This document shows positions 38,502 through 47,091 of a stretch of DNA of 64,000 nucleotides, piece after piece. The position numbers and the translations under genes are program-made. Within the stretch, counting starts at the first letter, position 1; each line of letters starts with the position of its first letter. A model generated the notes under the pieces. It ran no database searches. It had not been told where the DNA came from and was given only the letters and a program-made list of their open reading frames with translations. The stretch comes from Arenibacter echinorum (GTDB taxonomy: Bacteria > Bacteroidota > Bacteroidia > Flavobacteriales > Flavobacteriaceae), in contig NZ_QLLN01000001.1 in the NCBI RefSeq assembly GCF_003259375.1, positions 225,360 to 289,359 of the forward strand. The letters are read 5' to 3'.

Positions 38502-40354
38502 TGGCAGATATTATTAAGCTTTTGCCAGACCATGTTGCCAATCAGATTGCTGCAGGGGAAGTAGTTCAACGTCCAGCCTCGGTAGTGAAGGAGCTTATGG
38601 AAAACGCTATTGATGCAGGGGCTTCTACCATAAAATTAGTGGTGAAGGACGGCGGAAAGACACTTATTCAGGTAATTGATGATGGTGTAGGAATGAGCGT
38701 TACCGATGCCCGACTAAGTTTTGAGCGGCACGCAACCTCCAAGATTCAGAAAGCGGAAGATCTTTTTCAGTTGAATACCAAGGGTTTCAGAGGAGAGGCC
38801 TTGGCCTCCATTGCCGCTATTGCCCACGTGGAAATGCAAACAAGGACGGATGAAGATGAGGTGGCAACGCATATAAAAATTGAGGGTAGTAAGATTATCT
38901 CACAAGAAGTAACCGTGGCTCCTAAGGGAACTTCCATGATGGTGAAGAATTTGTTTTTTAATATTCCTGCCAGACGCAATTTCCTTAAATCCAACAATGT
39001 GGAGCTGCGTCATATTATGGATGAATTCCACAGAGTGGCCCTGGCCCATTCAACTATCAATTTTCACTTTTATAATAACGGTAGTGAATTGTTCAACCTG
39101 CCCACTTCCAACAGTAGACAGCGTATTGTGAATGTTTTTGGAGCCAAGACCAATGAAAAGTTGGTTCCGGTAAATGAGGATACACAGGTAGTTCAAATAA
39201 GTGGATATATAAGTAAGCCGGAATTTGCGAAAAAGAGTAGGGGAGAGCAGTTCTTTTTTGTAAACAATAGGTTTATAAAAAGCCCATACCTGCATCATGC
39301 TATTTTGGGTGCTTTTGATGGACTTATAAAAAAGGAAAACCATCCTGGTTATTTCTTGTATTTAACTGTTGATCCTGGTTCTATCGATATCAATATCCAT
39401 CCTACCAAAACGGAAATTAAGTTTGATGATGAGCATACCCTTTATGCTATCTTAAGATCTACCGTGAAACATAGTTTGGGGCAATTCAACGTAATCCCGT
39501 CCCTGGATTTTGAGCAGGATCAAAATTTGGAAACTCCATATAACTATAAGGATAAATCTGCGGAATTACCGAGAATTAACGTTGATTCCAGTTTTAATCC
39601 TTTCAAGGAAGGCCCAGGAGCCGGAACGGCACAGAGGCCGAGCTTTCATAAACAGAATACAAAAAGTTGGGATAGTTTATATGTTGGAATGGAATCCAAT
39701 ATAGGTAAGAATTCAGGATTTAGTAGTGTAAGTTTCGAATCCGATACTATTACAGGTTCTATTTTTGAGAATAAAAAAGAGACCATAGACACGGGTACGA
39801 CCACTTTTCAATTAAGGAGAAAATACATTGTGACAACCATAAAATCTGGTATGGTGGTCATAGACCAGAGTAGGGCGCATCAAAGGGTACTCTACGAAAA
39901 GTTTTTGAAAAACATAACCATCAAGGAGGCCGTTAGCCAACAACTGTTATTTCCCTTATCTTTGACGTTTTCCACATCTGATTGCGCTATTATCGAGGAA
40001 ATTCAGGATAGCTTAACCACGGTAGGATTTGTTTTTGAAAGTATTAGCGGGGAAGAGGTAACGGTCACGGGGGTACCCTTGTCCGTCCCGGAGAGTGAGG
40101 TAGGTATTATTCTAGATCAATTGATATCGGACTATCAACAGGATTTTGTGGTTGATGGCTTTTCGCAGACCGATATACTAGCAAAAACCTTGGCCAAATC
40201 CTTATCGGTAAAAACAGGAGAGATATTGGACAGCGATTCCCAGTTGGCCCTGGTAAACGATTTGTTTGCCTGTAAGGAATATGGGGTAAGTCCTTTTAAT
40301 AAGCCAATATACGTCACCATTACCGAGGACGATATTGATAAAAAATTTATATAA
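38501..40354 (+). CDS. mutL: DNA mismatch repair protein MutL
   Basis: 617 residues. N-terminal GHKL ATPase: IAAGEVVQRPASVVKELMEN, DAGASTIKLVVKDGG, DDGVGMS, RHATSKI, NTKGFRGEALASI; the transducer has VNNRFIKSPY. The linker (about 330-415) is low-complexity. In the C-terminal dimerisation domain the endonuclease motif normally written DQHA(X)2E is DQSRAHQRVLYEKF, with His to Ser and Glu to Gln, and the late Cys-Pro-His-Gly-Arg-Pro-type motif is YGVSPFNKPI. A nuclease-dead MutL is therefore likely. Translation is coupled to the preceding small membrane protein (1-base overlap). Confidence 0.93.
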   Translation: MADIIKLLPDHVANQIAAGEVVQRPASVVKELMENAIDAGASTIKLVVKDGGKTLIQVIDDGVGMSVTDARLSFERHATSKIQKAEDLFQLNTKGFRGEALASIAAIAHVEMQTRTDEDEVATHIKIEGSKIISQEVTVAPKGTSMMVKNLFFNIPARRNFLKSNNVELRHIMDEFHRVALAHSTINFHFYNNGSELFNLPTSNSRQRIVNVFGAKTNEKLVPVNEDTQVVQISGYISKPEFAKKSRGEQFFFVNNRFIKSPYLHHAILGAFDGLIKKENHPGYFLYLTVDPGSIDINIHPTKTEIKFDDEHTLYAILRSTVKHSLGQFNVIPSLDFEQDQNLETPYNYKDKSAELPRINVDSSFNPFKEGPGAGTAQRPSFHKQNTKSWDSLYVGMESNIGKNSGFSSVSFESDTITGSIFENKKETIDTGTTTFQLRRKYIVTTIKSGMVVIDQSRAHQRVLYEKFLKNITIKEAVSQQLLFPLSLTFSTSDCAIIEEIQDSLTTVGFVFESISGEEVTVTGVPLSVPESEVGIILDQLISDYQQDFVVDGFSQTDILAKTLAKSLSVKTGEILDSDSQLALVNDLFACKEYGVSPFNKPIYVTITEDDIDKKFI

Positions 40355-41101
40355 ATGGGTAGGATTACGGACGCAGTAAAGCATTTGATAATTGTTAATG
40401 TGCTGTTTTTTGTGGCGACACAATTATACGGCGATCAAATGTACCAATGGTTTTCCCTTTGGTTTCCGAAAAATGAAAATTTTGAATTTTGGCAGGTTAT
40501 ATCCCATATGTTCATGCATGGTGGATTTATGCATATATTGTTCAATATGTACGCCTTATGGGCTTTTGGTTCGCCACTGGAGCGCATGTGGGGAAGAAAT
40601 AAATTTTTCTTCTTTTATTTCTCAGCTGGAATTGGGGCCGCCTTGATTCATACAGGCGTAAATTACTATTATTTTAATCAAGGAATGGATGCATTGATAG
40701 GTGCCGGCATTCCCAAGGAACAGATAATGGAAATTATTACTGGAGGCAAATACAGTCCTAGTTGGTACGATGTGGCCTCCAAGAGTACCATAGATAATTT
40801 TTTGGGTGCTTTTAATACCCCTGCGGTAGGAGCCTCTGGTGCCATATACGGTGTTTTGGTGGCCTTTGGCATGTCTTACCCCAACAGCGAACTTTTTTTA
40901 ATGTTTATTCCAGTGCCCGTAAAGGCCAAATATTTTATCCCTGTATTAATTGGGCTTGATCTGTTTTCAGGGGTAACTGGGTATTCGATTTTTGGAAATG
41001 GAATAGCTCATTTTGCCCATGTTGGGGGTGCATTGTTCGGGTTCATTATGATGTGGTATTGGAAAAAAAATCAGTTTAACAACAATCGCTGGGACAGATA
41101 A
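40355..41101 (+). CDS. Rhomboid family intramembrane serine protease (1)
   Basis: 248 residues, about six membrane segments. Family motifs in order: FWQVISHMFMHGGFMHILFN with the rhomboid HxxxxHxxxN array, ERMWGRNKFFFFY, the catalytic Ser in VGASGAIYGVLVA, and the catalytic His in IAHFAHVGGALFGF. It cleaves transmembrane helices in the inner membrane. It starts on the base after the mutL stop and its last base overlaps the start of the second rhomboid gene. Confidence 0.93.
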   Translation: MGRITDAVKHLIIVNVLFFVATQLYGDQMYQWFSLWFPKNENFEFWQVISHMFMHGGFMHILFNMYALWAFGSPLERMWGRNKFFFFYFSAGIGAALIHTGVNYYYFNQGMDALIGAGIPKEQIMEIITGGKYSPSWYDVASKSTIDNFLGAFNTPAVGASGAIYGVLVAFGMSYPNSELFLMFIPVPVKAKYFIPVLIGLDLFSGVTGYSIFGNGIAHFAHVGGALFGFIMMWYWKKNQFNNNRWDR

Positions 41102-41973
41102 TGGGCAATCAGAACATTAGATATTATTACAACAGGTTAAATATTGCAGAAAGGCTTATAGTCATTAATGTAGCGGTATTTATTCTAAGTGGATTGCTAA
41201 AGATATTGTTTGGTTTTTCAGGGGATAGCATTACTGGATGGTTTGAACTTCCAAAAGACTTTTTTCATTTTCTTACCCAGCCATGGTCCATAGTTACCTA
41301 TTCTTTTTTCCATTCCGGCTTGGGCCATATTTTCTGGAACATGTTGATGCTGTATTTTGCAGGCAGAATTTTTTTGAACCTCTTTGATAACCGCAGGTTT
41401 CTCAATGTGTATTTTTTAGGGGTAATTCTTGGTGGGATGATATTCTTGTTGAGTTATAATATATTCCCAGCGCTATTAGGTATAAATACCTCCTTGATCG
41501 GTGCCTCTGCCGGTGTTACCGCTGTACTAATATTTGTGTGTTCCTATTTGCCCAATCAGGAGGTGAGGGTTATTTTTTTTAATGTAAAGCTGTGGCATAT
41601 TGGGGTCTTTGTAGTGCTGCTGGATCTTATTCAAATTTCAATTGGAGGTAATGTAGGAGGTCGTTTGGCTCATTTGGGCGGTGCTGCATTGGGTTATTTT
41701 TATGCACGCCAGCTTATTAACGGCAACGATATTGGCAGCGGCTTTGCGAAGCTTTTGGATAGCATTGCCAATTTATTTAAGCGTAAAGAGAGAAAAGCAC
41801 CCTTAAAAACGGTTTATCGCAAAGAGAACCGTGGAGGTGCCAGTACGGACCATTATGACAAAGAAAGTCGGCAACGTAAAATAGATGCTATTTTGGATAA
41901 GATTAGCAAGTCTGGTTACGAAAGTCTTTCCAAAGCTGAAAAGGATTTTTTATTTAAAGCAGGAAAAGAATAA
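41101..41973 (+). CDS. Rhomboid family intramembrane serine protease (2) with cytoplasmic C-terminal tail
   Basis: 290 residues. TYSFFHSGLGHIFWNMLMLY is the HxxxxHxxxN region, catalytic Ser in LIGASAGVTAVLIF, catalytic His in RLAHLGGAALGYFY. A soluble basic tail of about 70 residues (from FKRKERKAPLKT) ends in a small helical module (SRQRKIDAILDKISKSGYES, LSKAEKDFLFKAGKE), which I recall as DUF6576-like. It overlaps rhomboid 1 by one base and is a distinct paralogue, not a close duplicate. Confidence 0.92.
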   Translation: MGNQNIRYYYNRLNIAERLIVINVAVFILSGLLKILFGFSGDSITGWFELPKDFFHFLTQPWSIVTYSFFHSGLGHIFWNMLMLYFAGRIFLNLFDNRRFLNVYFLGVILGGMIFLLSYNIFPALLGINTSLIGASAGVTAVLIFVCSYLPNQEVRVIFFNVKLWHIGVFVVLLDLIQISIGGNVGGRLAHLGGAALGYFYARQLINGNDIGSGFAKLLDSIANLFKRKERKAPLKTVYRKENRGGASTDHYDKESRQRKIDAILDKISKSGYESLSKAEKDFLFKAGKE

Positions 41974-41976
41974 ATC

Positions 41977-43011
41977 GTGAAGAACCTTAATTTTATTGAT
42001 AAATTCTTGTTCTTCATAAATGCAATTTTTGCCATTCTGTTGTTTATTTCCTGTTTTGTGCCACAAATTTCTGTGACGCATTTTGCTTATTTTTCTATTC
42101 TGAGCCTTACGGTCCCCGTATTGGTTCTTTTCAATTTAATTTTTTTGACTTACTGGTTGTCCAAAAGAAAGAAACAATTATGGTTATCTGCCTTTGTATT
42201 GGTGCTGGGATATATTTGTTTGGGAAACTTTTTCCGATTTAAATTGGCCGAGGAGGAGATCAAAGAAAGTGATTTAAGTATCATGAGTTATAATGTTAGG
42301 GGATTCAATAAGTACGATTTGCTTAATGACCCATCGGCTGAGGGGCGTATAATGGAATTTATTTCCTCGGAAGACCCTGATATATTATGTATTCAGGAGT
42401 TTCATCGGGTTAAGGATAGGAAGCTAAAAAAGATGTATCCCTTTAAATATATTACTGACTATAAATCTAGTGAAAGAAAATCCATCCAGGCTATTTATTC
42501 TAAATTCCTCATAATCAATAGCGGATCTTTGGATTTTCCTGATAGTGCAAATAATGCCATATTTGCCGATATCGTTGTGAAAAAGGACACCTTAAGGGTA
42601 TATAACCTTCATTTGGAGTCGCATAGGATCTCACCCAGTGTAAGGCGATTATCAAATGAGCCCAAGGGGAGGTTGCTAAAAAGGTTAAGTAAATCCTTTG
42701 CGAAACAGGGAGAGCAGGCGCAATTGGTTGAGAAGAATATTGAAGCCACTCCCTATAAGAAAATTGTATGTGGGGACTTTAACAACACCCAGTTTTCCAA
42801 TGTCTATAAGGTGATCAAGGGGGATATGAAAGATTCCTTTACAGAGCAGGGAACGGGTTATGGCAGGACCTTTAATTTTAGATATTATCCGGTTAGAATT
42901 GATTTTATTTTGGCCGATGAAGCTTTTGAAATTGCGGCCCATAAGAATTTTGACATAAAATTATCGGACCATTTCCCGGTCATGGCATCGATTAAAATTG
43001 ACTCCAAATAG
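41977..43011 (+). CDS. Membrane-anchored endonuclease/exonuclease/phosphatase family protein
   Basis: 344 residues from GTG 41977, three bases after the rhomboid stop. Three N-terminal membrane segments (FLFFINAIFAILLFISCF, FSILSLTVPVLVLFNLIFL, LWLSAFVLVLGYICL) precede an EEP catalytic domain: SIMSYNVRGFN, DPDILCIQEFH (catalytic Glu), VYNLHLESH, VCGDFNNTQFS, RIDFILAD and terminal LSDHFPVMA. The active site is complete. The substrate could be a phospholipid, nucleic acid or phosphoester; topology puts the domain on one face of the inner membrane, probably periplasmic. Last gene of the mutL run. Confidence 0.88.
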   Translation: MKNLNFIDKFLFFINAIFAILLFISCFVPQISVTHFAYFSILSLTVPVLVLFNLIFLTYWLSKRKKQLWLSAFVLVLGYICLGNFFRFKLAEEEIKESDLSIMSYNVRGFNKYDLLNDPSAEGRIMEFISSEDPDILCIQEFHRVKDRKLKKMYPFKYITDYKSSERKSIQAIYSKFLIINSGSLDFPDSANNAIFADIVVKKDTLRVYNLHLESHRISPSVRRLSNEPKGRLLKRLSKSFAKQGEQAQLVEKNIEATPYKKIVCGDFNNTQFSNVYKVIKGDMKDSFTEQGTGYGRTFNFRYYPVRIDFILADEAFEIAAHKNFDIKLSDHFPVMASIKIDSK

Positions 43012-43338
43012 TTCTTCTCCCAGATAATTGGAATACCTAATTTTTCAATAATCGTTATCCCCGATTTTTATATAAATCACTTCTTCACGGGTTGGCTGAA
43101 TTTATAGATTTTCAATCTTTCATTTTTTTTGTCGATTGGATTTAACTTTTTTAAAAGTCTATACAAAATAGCAATTACTTCCTTAACCTTATAAATGACT
43201 TTTACTGGGTTATTATATTAGGGAACTTCTATTATTATTAAGGTAAATTACGGGGGAAATGAGGCCACCAGCTATAATTGGATAAAATAGGAGGTAAGTG
43301 TATTTATGTTAATGGTAAATTCGTAGGCCGAAACGACT
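43012..43338. other. 327-base intergenic region without recognisable feature
   Basis: Between the convergent EEP gene and the DUF6122 gene. No coding frame, tRNA, convincing hairpin terminator or repeat was seen; it is AT-rich in parts. Confidence 0.5.
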
Positions 43339-43647
43339 TTACATTAAATAGCAGTCTACGGTATCGGCCAAAATATGTATTAAAAAGGCAATTCCAAAGA
43401 TCCTGGTTTTTGTAAAAAAAAGCATGAGGAAATAACCTGCAATGGCCCAATACATGTGTAAGGGGTGAAAGTTGATACTACATCGGTTTGGGTCAAAAAT
43501 TGGATCGGCCAATAGGTGATCTAAATCCAAAAGAATTCCGGCCAAAAGTATCAAGATTATTTTTAGACGGTGTTTTTTAAAAAAAACCAGACCAATAATA
43601 ATTGGAAGTATAAAATGAATGCCATAATGCAAACAAAACCTAAGCAT
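43339..43647 (-). CDS. DUF6122 family membrane protein
   Basis: 102 residues, three to four membrane segments. MLRFCLHYGIHFILPIIIGL, then LAGILLDLDHLLADPIFDPN and INFHPLHMYWAIAGYFLM; the last segment has LIHILADTVDC. The conserved His/Asp pattern (LDHLLADP, FHPLH, HILAD) resembles membrane metal-dependent hydrolases of the YdjM type, but the family (which I recall as DUF6122) is uncharacterised. Its start overlaps the 3' end of the WbqC gene by eight bases. Confidence 0.78.
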   Translation of the reverse strand: MLRFCLHYGIHFILPIIIGLVFFKKHRLKIILILLAGILLDLDHLLADPIFDPNRCSINFHPLHMYWAIAGYFLMLFFTKTRIFGIAFLIHILADTVDCYLM

Positions 43648-44272
43648 TGGATAGATTTAGGTTCAGGTTTTTCAAATAGGTTAAAGCGTTGGTGCCTTCA
43701 TTGAATAAAAGGTCCAGAATACTTAAATTAGGAATAAAGTCATTTCTGTCATCGAATACCTGCACATATTCCGGCTGTTGAAATTGAAGCTTTGTTTTGG
43801 AATTTATTAAAGTCCTCCCATCAATTTTGTCGGTAACATCAACCTGAAAGACTTTTGTCCTTTCCAAAGGCATTTTAATTTGCAAACATTCGCATATGGT
43901 TTCGATTGTCTTCAAGTTAAAATCCAATAAGGAGTGGAATGTATTGTGGTACAAGGGGGCAATATCATCTTCATAGAACTCAAAGAAGGGTGAGGTCCTA
44001 TAAGCTGTTTCCAAGGTTCGCCAATGCTGTCTTTGCCAAGGATAATCATTGTCTATTTGTACATCACTGTACCTTTGCTTCCCTTTTTTGTTCCCTACGT
44101 GTTTTATAGGTATAGTGAGCATATGCATACCGAGATCCGTACCTATATAACACCTGTTGCGAAAAGTTTGTTTTTGAAAATTGTCCATTGCTTCCCAACA
44201 AATATCATTTTGAACAATAGCGGCAAAGTTGGCGATATTGGGAAAATAACCAGGATGTAGCAGCAGTTTCAT
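43640..44272 (-). CDS. WbqC-like family protein
   Basis: 210 residues: LLLHPGYFPNIANFAAIVQN, then FQKQTFRNRCYIGTDLGMHM, LTIPIKHVGNKKGKQRYSDV, QIDNDYPWQRQHWRTLETAY. This is the WbqC pattern (YFP...FQK..RNR..I.....LTIP....Q.......W...H..TI...Y). WbqC-like proteins occur in O-antigen and exopolysaccharide clusters, role uncertain. Here the gene is isolated from glycan loci but is co-transcribed with the DUF6122 gene. Confidence 0.85.
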   Translation of the reverse strand: MKLLLHPGYFPNIANFAAIVQNDICWEAMDNFQKQTFRNRCYIGTDLGMHMLTIPIKHVGNKKGKQRYSDVQIDNDYPWQRQHWRTLETAYRTSPFFEFYEDDIAPLYHNTFHSLLDFNLKTIETICECLQIKMPLERTKVFQVDVTDKIDGRTLINSKTKLQFQQPEYVQVFDDRNDFIPNLSILDLLFNEGTNALTYLKNLNLNLSNA

Positions 44273-44360
44273 GGTCTAATTTGAAAATATATCGATTCGA
44301 AAATGTATCAATTTATAAATTGATTTATTATTTAGTGTCAAGTTAACCGTGAAATGACTT

Positions 44361-44410
44361 CTCGACTCCGCTCGAAGTAACGATCGATTGTCTGGTCGAG
44401 CGGAATCGAG
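44361..44410. repeat. Intergenic palindromic repeat
   Basis: Left arm CTCGACTCCGCTCGA and right arm TCGAGCGGAATCGAG are nearly perfect inverted repeats around a 20-base centre. This type of CTCGAC-n-GCTCGA element recurs between genes in many flavobacterial genomes, from memory. It lies in the 296-base gap between the wbqC and lepB genes, which otherwise shows nothing. Confidence 0.6.
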
Positions 44411-44568
44411 ACCTGAATGCAATGACAAAACATCCCTAACCTAATACAAGTTAAAACGCTGCCTATGTCGGCAGATATGTAATTTTATGGCATAATTGTT
44501 TAGTTGGCCATTGGCAGTATTCGAAACCATAATTGTCCCATTGGTACATTAAATCATTGCTACATTAA

Positions 44569-46302
44569 TTAATTACTGTCCACTTTCTTCTTTTTCCTAA
44601 AGAAATCAAATATGAACCAAGCGGCCAACAAGATCAGGAAATACTTAAAGTATGAGGTAGGCTCACCATCGCCGTTTACCGTAGTAAAGACCCTGTCCCA
44701 TCTTACCTTCCAATTACTCATGCCATCGTTGATACCATCAATACTCATCCATATAAAAATTGGGGTCCCCACTATATGGTCTTCAGGTACATAACCCCAG
44801 AATCTACTGTCTTCCGATCTATGTCTGTTATCGCCCATCATCCAATAGTAATTCTGTTTAAATGTGTAGGAATTGGCAATTTCACCATTAATCATGATTT
44901 GATTTCCATTTATTTTAATATTGTTTCCTTCGTATTCGTTAATTATTTTTTTATAAATAGGAAGTACCTCTATATTGAGCGGCACCGTTTTTCCTTTTTC
45001 TGGAATATAAATTGGCCCTATATTGTCTACAGTACCTGTATGTGCCGCATCTTGGGGGAATACCGAAGTATCAGGATTTTTATATGAAAATTTTGTGATA
45101 GAGGTAATTCCATCCTTTCCAGTATAATTTTTGGCTTCTTGCTCTGTTAAATTAAAGAGTGCCATGTTCTTCATGTCTTCGGACTTTAAGTAGTCCTTTA
45201 CCTTTTGGTTGCCCACATTGCCGGCGTAATAGGTGTAGGAAGAATCCGATTTTATCTGTTCCAGATTCATGGCCTGTATTACCTCTGTAGCCCGTTCCTG
45301 TTGGAGAGCGCTGTTGGGAACACGTATTACATTCCCCGATAGGTTTTCCCTGCCCAAAAGTTCTATAGCGGCATTGGAAAATTGTCCGTCTACGGTAACG
45401 GTATGAAGGAATTCTGGTTTTGCCCTATAGGGTAAAACCGTTTTTTCACCGTTGATATAAACATAGCCATCTTTAAGGGTCAATGAATCTCCCGGTACAC
45501 CAACGCAACGTTTTACATAGTTGGATTTTTTGTCGATGGGTTTGCGTACTCCTTGCTGTCTTTTAAAGAATTGGTATACGGTATCCGCGGGCCAACTAAA
45601 TACAACAATATCGTTTCGTTTTACCTTTTTAAAGCCGGGAAGTCTTAAATATGGTAATTGTAATTTATTCCAAATAGAAGTTTTGTAGGTAGCAGGGTCT
45701 ACATCGGCAACATAGGATCTGGATTTTAGTATGGGCAGGGTATCGTGGACCATGGGTGCAGCTACAGTGGTCATTGGTATCCTTGCCCCATAATGAAATT
45801 TACTTACGAAGAGGAAATCACCTACCAGTAGGGTTTTTTCCAAGGAACTGGTAGGAATAACAAAAGGTTGAATTAAATAGGTGTGGACCAAAGTAGCGGC
45901 CACAATGGCAAATACAATGGAACTAACCCATTCTCCGAGGGCAGTTTTGGGATGGATGTCCCTGTTTTCAACATATTTTACATCTTCAAAATAGTTCACA
46001 TAATAGATATACAGCCCAAGCGTCAATATAGCCAACCAGGTATCCAGTAAACTATTTTTTCCAAAACTTCTAAGTGTTTCGACCCAGACTACAGGAAACA
46101 TCAATAAATTAATAATTGGTATAAAAAGCAATATTACCCACCATTTAGGCCTATTGATAATCTGCATCAGAATAATGGCATTATAAACAGGGATAGCCGC
46201 TTCCCAAGCTTTTCTTCCTGCTTTTACATATAATTTCCAGGTGCCTAAAAAATGTATCACCTGAATAATTAAAATAAAAATAATCCACTGTGTGCCGTTC
46301 AT
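44569..46302 (-). CDS. lepB: Signal peptidase I, extended form
   Basis: 577 residues against about 324 in E. coli. The first 120 residues carry four membrane segments. Catalytic Ser lies in IQPFVIPTSSLEKTLLVGDF, which aligns with the usual PSxSM motif, and the general-base Lys in NYVKRCVGVPGDSLTLKDGY. A large insert of about 150 residues (about 335-480) separates these from YYWMMGDNRHRSEDSRFWGY. A C-terminal membrane segment (YFKYFLILLAAWFIFDFF) precedes a KKKK tail. It removes signal peptides at the periplasmic face; the insert and terminal anchors are typical of Bacteroidota. Confidence 0.93.
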   Translation of the reverse strand: MNGTQWIIFILIIQVIHFLGTWKLYVKAGRKAWEAAIPVYNAIILMQIINRPKWWVILLFIPIINLLMFPVVWVETLRSFGKNSLLDTWLAILTLGLYIYYVNYFEDVKYVENRDIHPKTALGEWVSSIVFAIVAATLVHTYLIQPFVIPTSSLEKTLLVGDFLFVSKFHYGARIPMTTVAAPMVHDTLPILKSRSYVADVDPATYKTSIWNKLQLPYLRLPGFKKVKRNDIVVFSWPADTVYQFFKRQQGVRKPIDKKSNYVKRCVGVPGDSLTLKDGYVYINGEKTVLPYRAKPEFLHTVTVDGQFSNAAIELLGRENLSGNVIRVPNSALQQERATEVIQAMNLEQIKSDSSYTYYAGNVGNQKVKDYLKSEDMKNMALFNLTEQEAKNYTGKDGITSITKFSYKNPDTSVFPQDAAHTGTVDNIGPIYIPEKGKTVPLNIEVLPIYKKIINEYEGNNIKINGNQIMINGEIANSYTFKQNYYWMMGDNRHRSEDSRFWGYVPEDHIVGTPIFIWMSIDGINDGMSNWKVRWDRVFTTVNGDGEPTSYFKYFLILLAAWFIFDFFRKKKKVDSN

Positions 46303-46318
46303 ATTGGTAATTGTTATT

Positions 46319-46355
46319 TAATGCTTGATAATTTAAAAGAACCTATCAAGCATTA
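46319..46355 (-). promoter_or_regulatory. Perfect 12-bp hairpin between dapB and lepB
   Basis: TAATGCTTGATA and TATCAAGCATTA, 13 bases apart. On the minus strand the hairpin ends 16 bases before the lepB ATG, and no T-tract follows, so it is not a standard terminator. It could shape the lepB leader or be an RNA-processing site. Confidence 0.5.
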
Positions 46356-46386
46356 AGTCATTTTAAGTTGTACTTTGTTACGTTCT

Positions 46387-47088
46387 TTAACTAAGGTTTA
46401 ACACGTCCTTCATTGTGAAAACCCCTGTTTTTCGAACGATCCACTCCGCAGCGATCACTGCTCCTAGGGCAAATCCTTCCCTGTTATGGGCGGTATGCTT
46501 AATTTCAATGCTATCCACTTCACTTTCATAAGATACGGTATGGGTCCCTGGAGTATCGGCGATACGTTTGGCCGTGATTGGAATTTCCCTGTCCCCTGCG
46601 CTGTCCAATTTCCAATTGGCGTAGTCGGTATTGTCAATAACACCTTCGGCCAAAGTAATGGCTGTTCCGCTGGGGGCATCCAATTTTTGGGTATGGTGTA
46701 TTTCCTCCATGGCAACGCTATATTGATCCTGGGAAGCCATTAGTTTTGCCAAATAGGAGTTCAGCTCAAAAAAAAGATTGACACCCAAACTAAAGTTGGA
46801 GGCATAAATGAATGCTCCGTTATTTTTTTTACATAATTCAACTGCTTTTTGGTAATCCTGTAGCCAACCGGTTGTTCCGGAAATTATGGGAACATTGTGT
46901 TCCAGACAGTTCTTAATGTTTCCAAAAGCTGCGTTGGGCATACTAAAATCGATGGCAACATCGATATCGGAAAAATTTATATCCGTAGCGTCCAAATCAA
47001 TTTTAGCTACAATAATATGGTTTCTTTTTATGGCGATTTTTTCAATCATTTTACCCATTTTACCATATCCGAACAAGGCAATATTCAT
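46387..47088 (-). CDS. dapB: 4-hydroxy-tetrahydrodipicolinate reductase
   Basis: 233 residues, slightly shorter than E. coli DapB. NAD(P)-binding MNIALFGYGKMGKMIEKIA, DFSMPNAAFGNIKN, GTTGWLQDYQ, and the catalytic His and Lys in EEIHHTQKLDAPSGTAITLA. The C-terminus has HTAHNREGFALGAVIAAEW. It reduces the dihydrodipicolinate precursor in lysine and diaminopimelate synthesis. It starts three bases after the DUF5683 stop in the parA-parB-DUF5683-dapB-lepB run. Confidence 0.95.
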   Translation of the reverse strand: MNIALFGYGKMGKMIEKIAIKRNHIIVAKIDLDATDINFSDIDVAIDFSMPNAAFGNIKNCLEHNVPIISGTTGWLQDYQKAVELCKKNNGAFIYASNFSLGVNLFFELNSYLAKLMASQDQYSVAMEEIHHTQKLDAPSGTAITLAEGVIDNTDYANWKLDSAGDREIPITAKRIADTPGTHTVSYESEVDSIEIKHTAHNREGFALGAVIAAEWIVRKTGVFTMKDVLNLS

Positions 47089-47091
47089 AAA

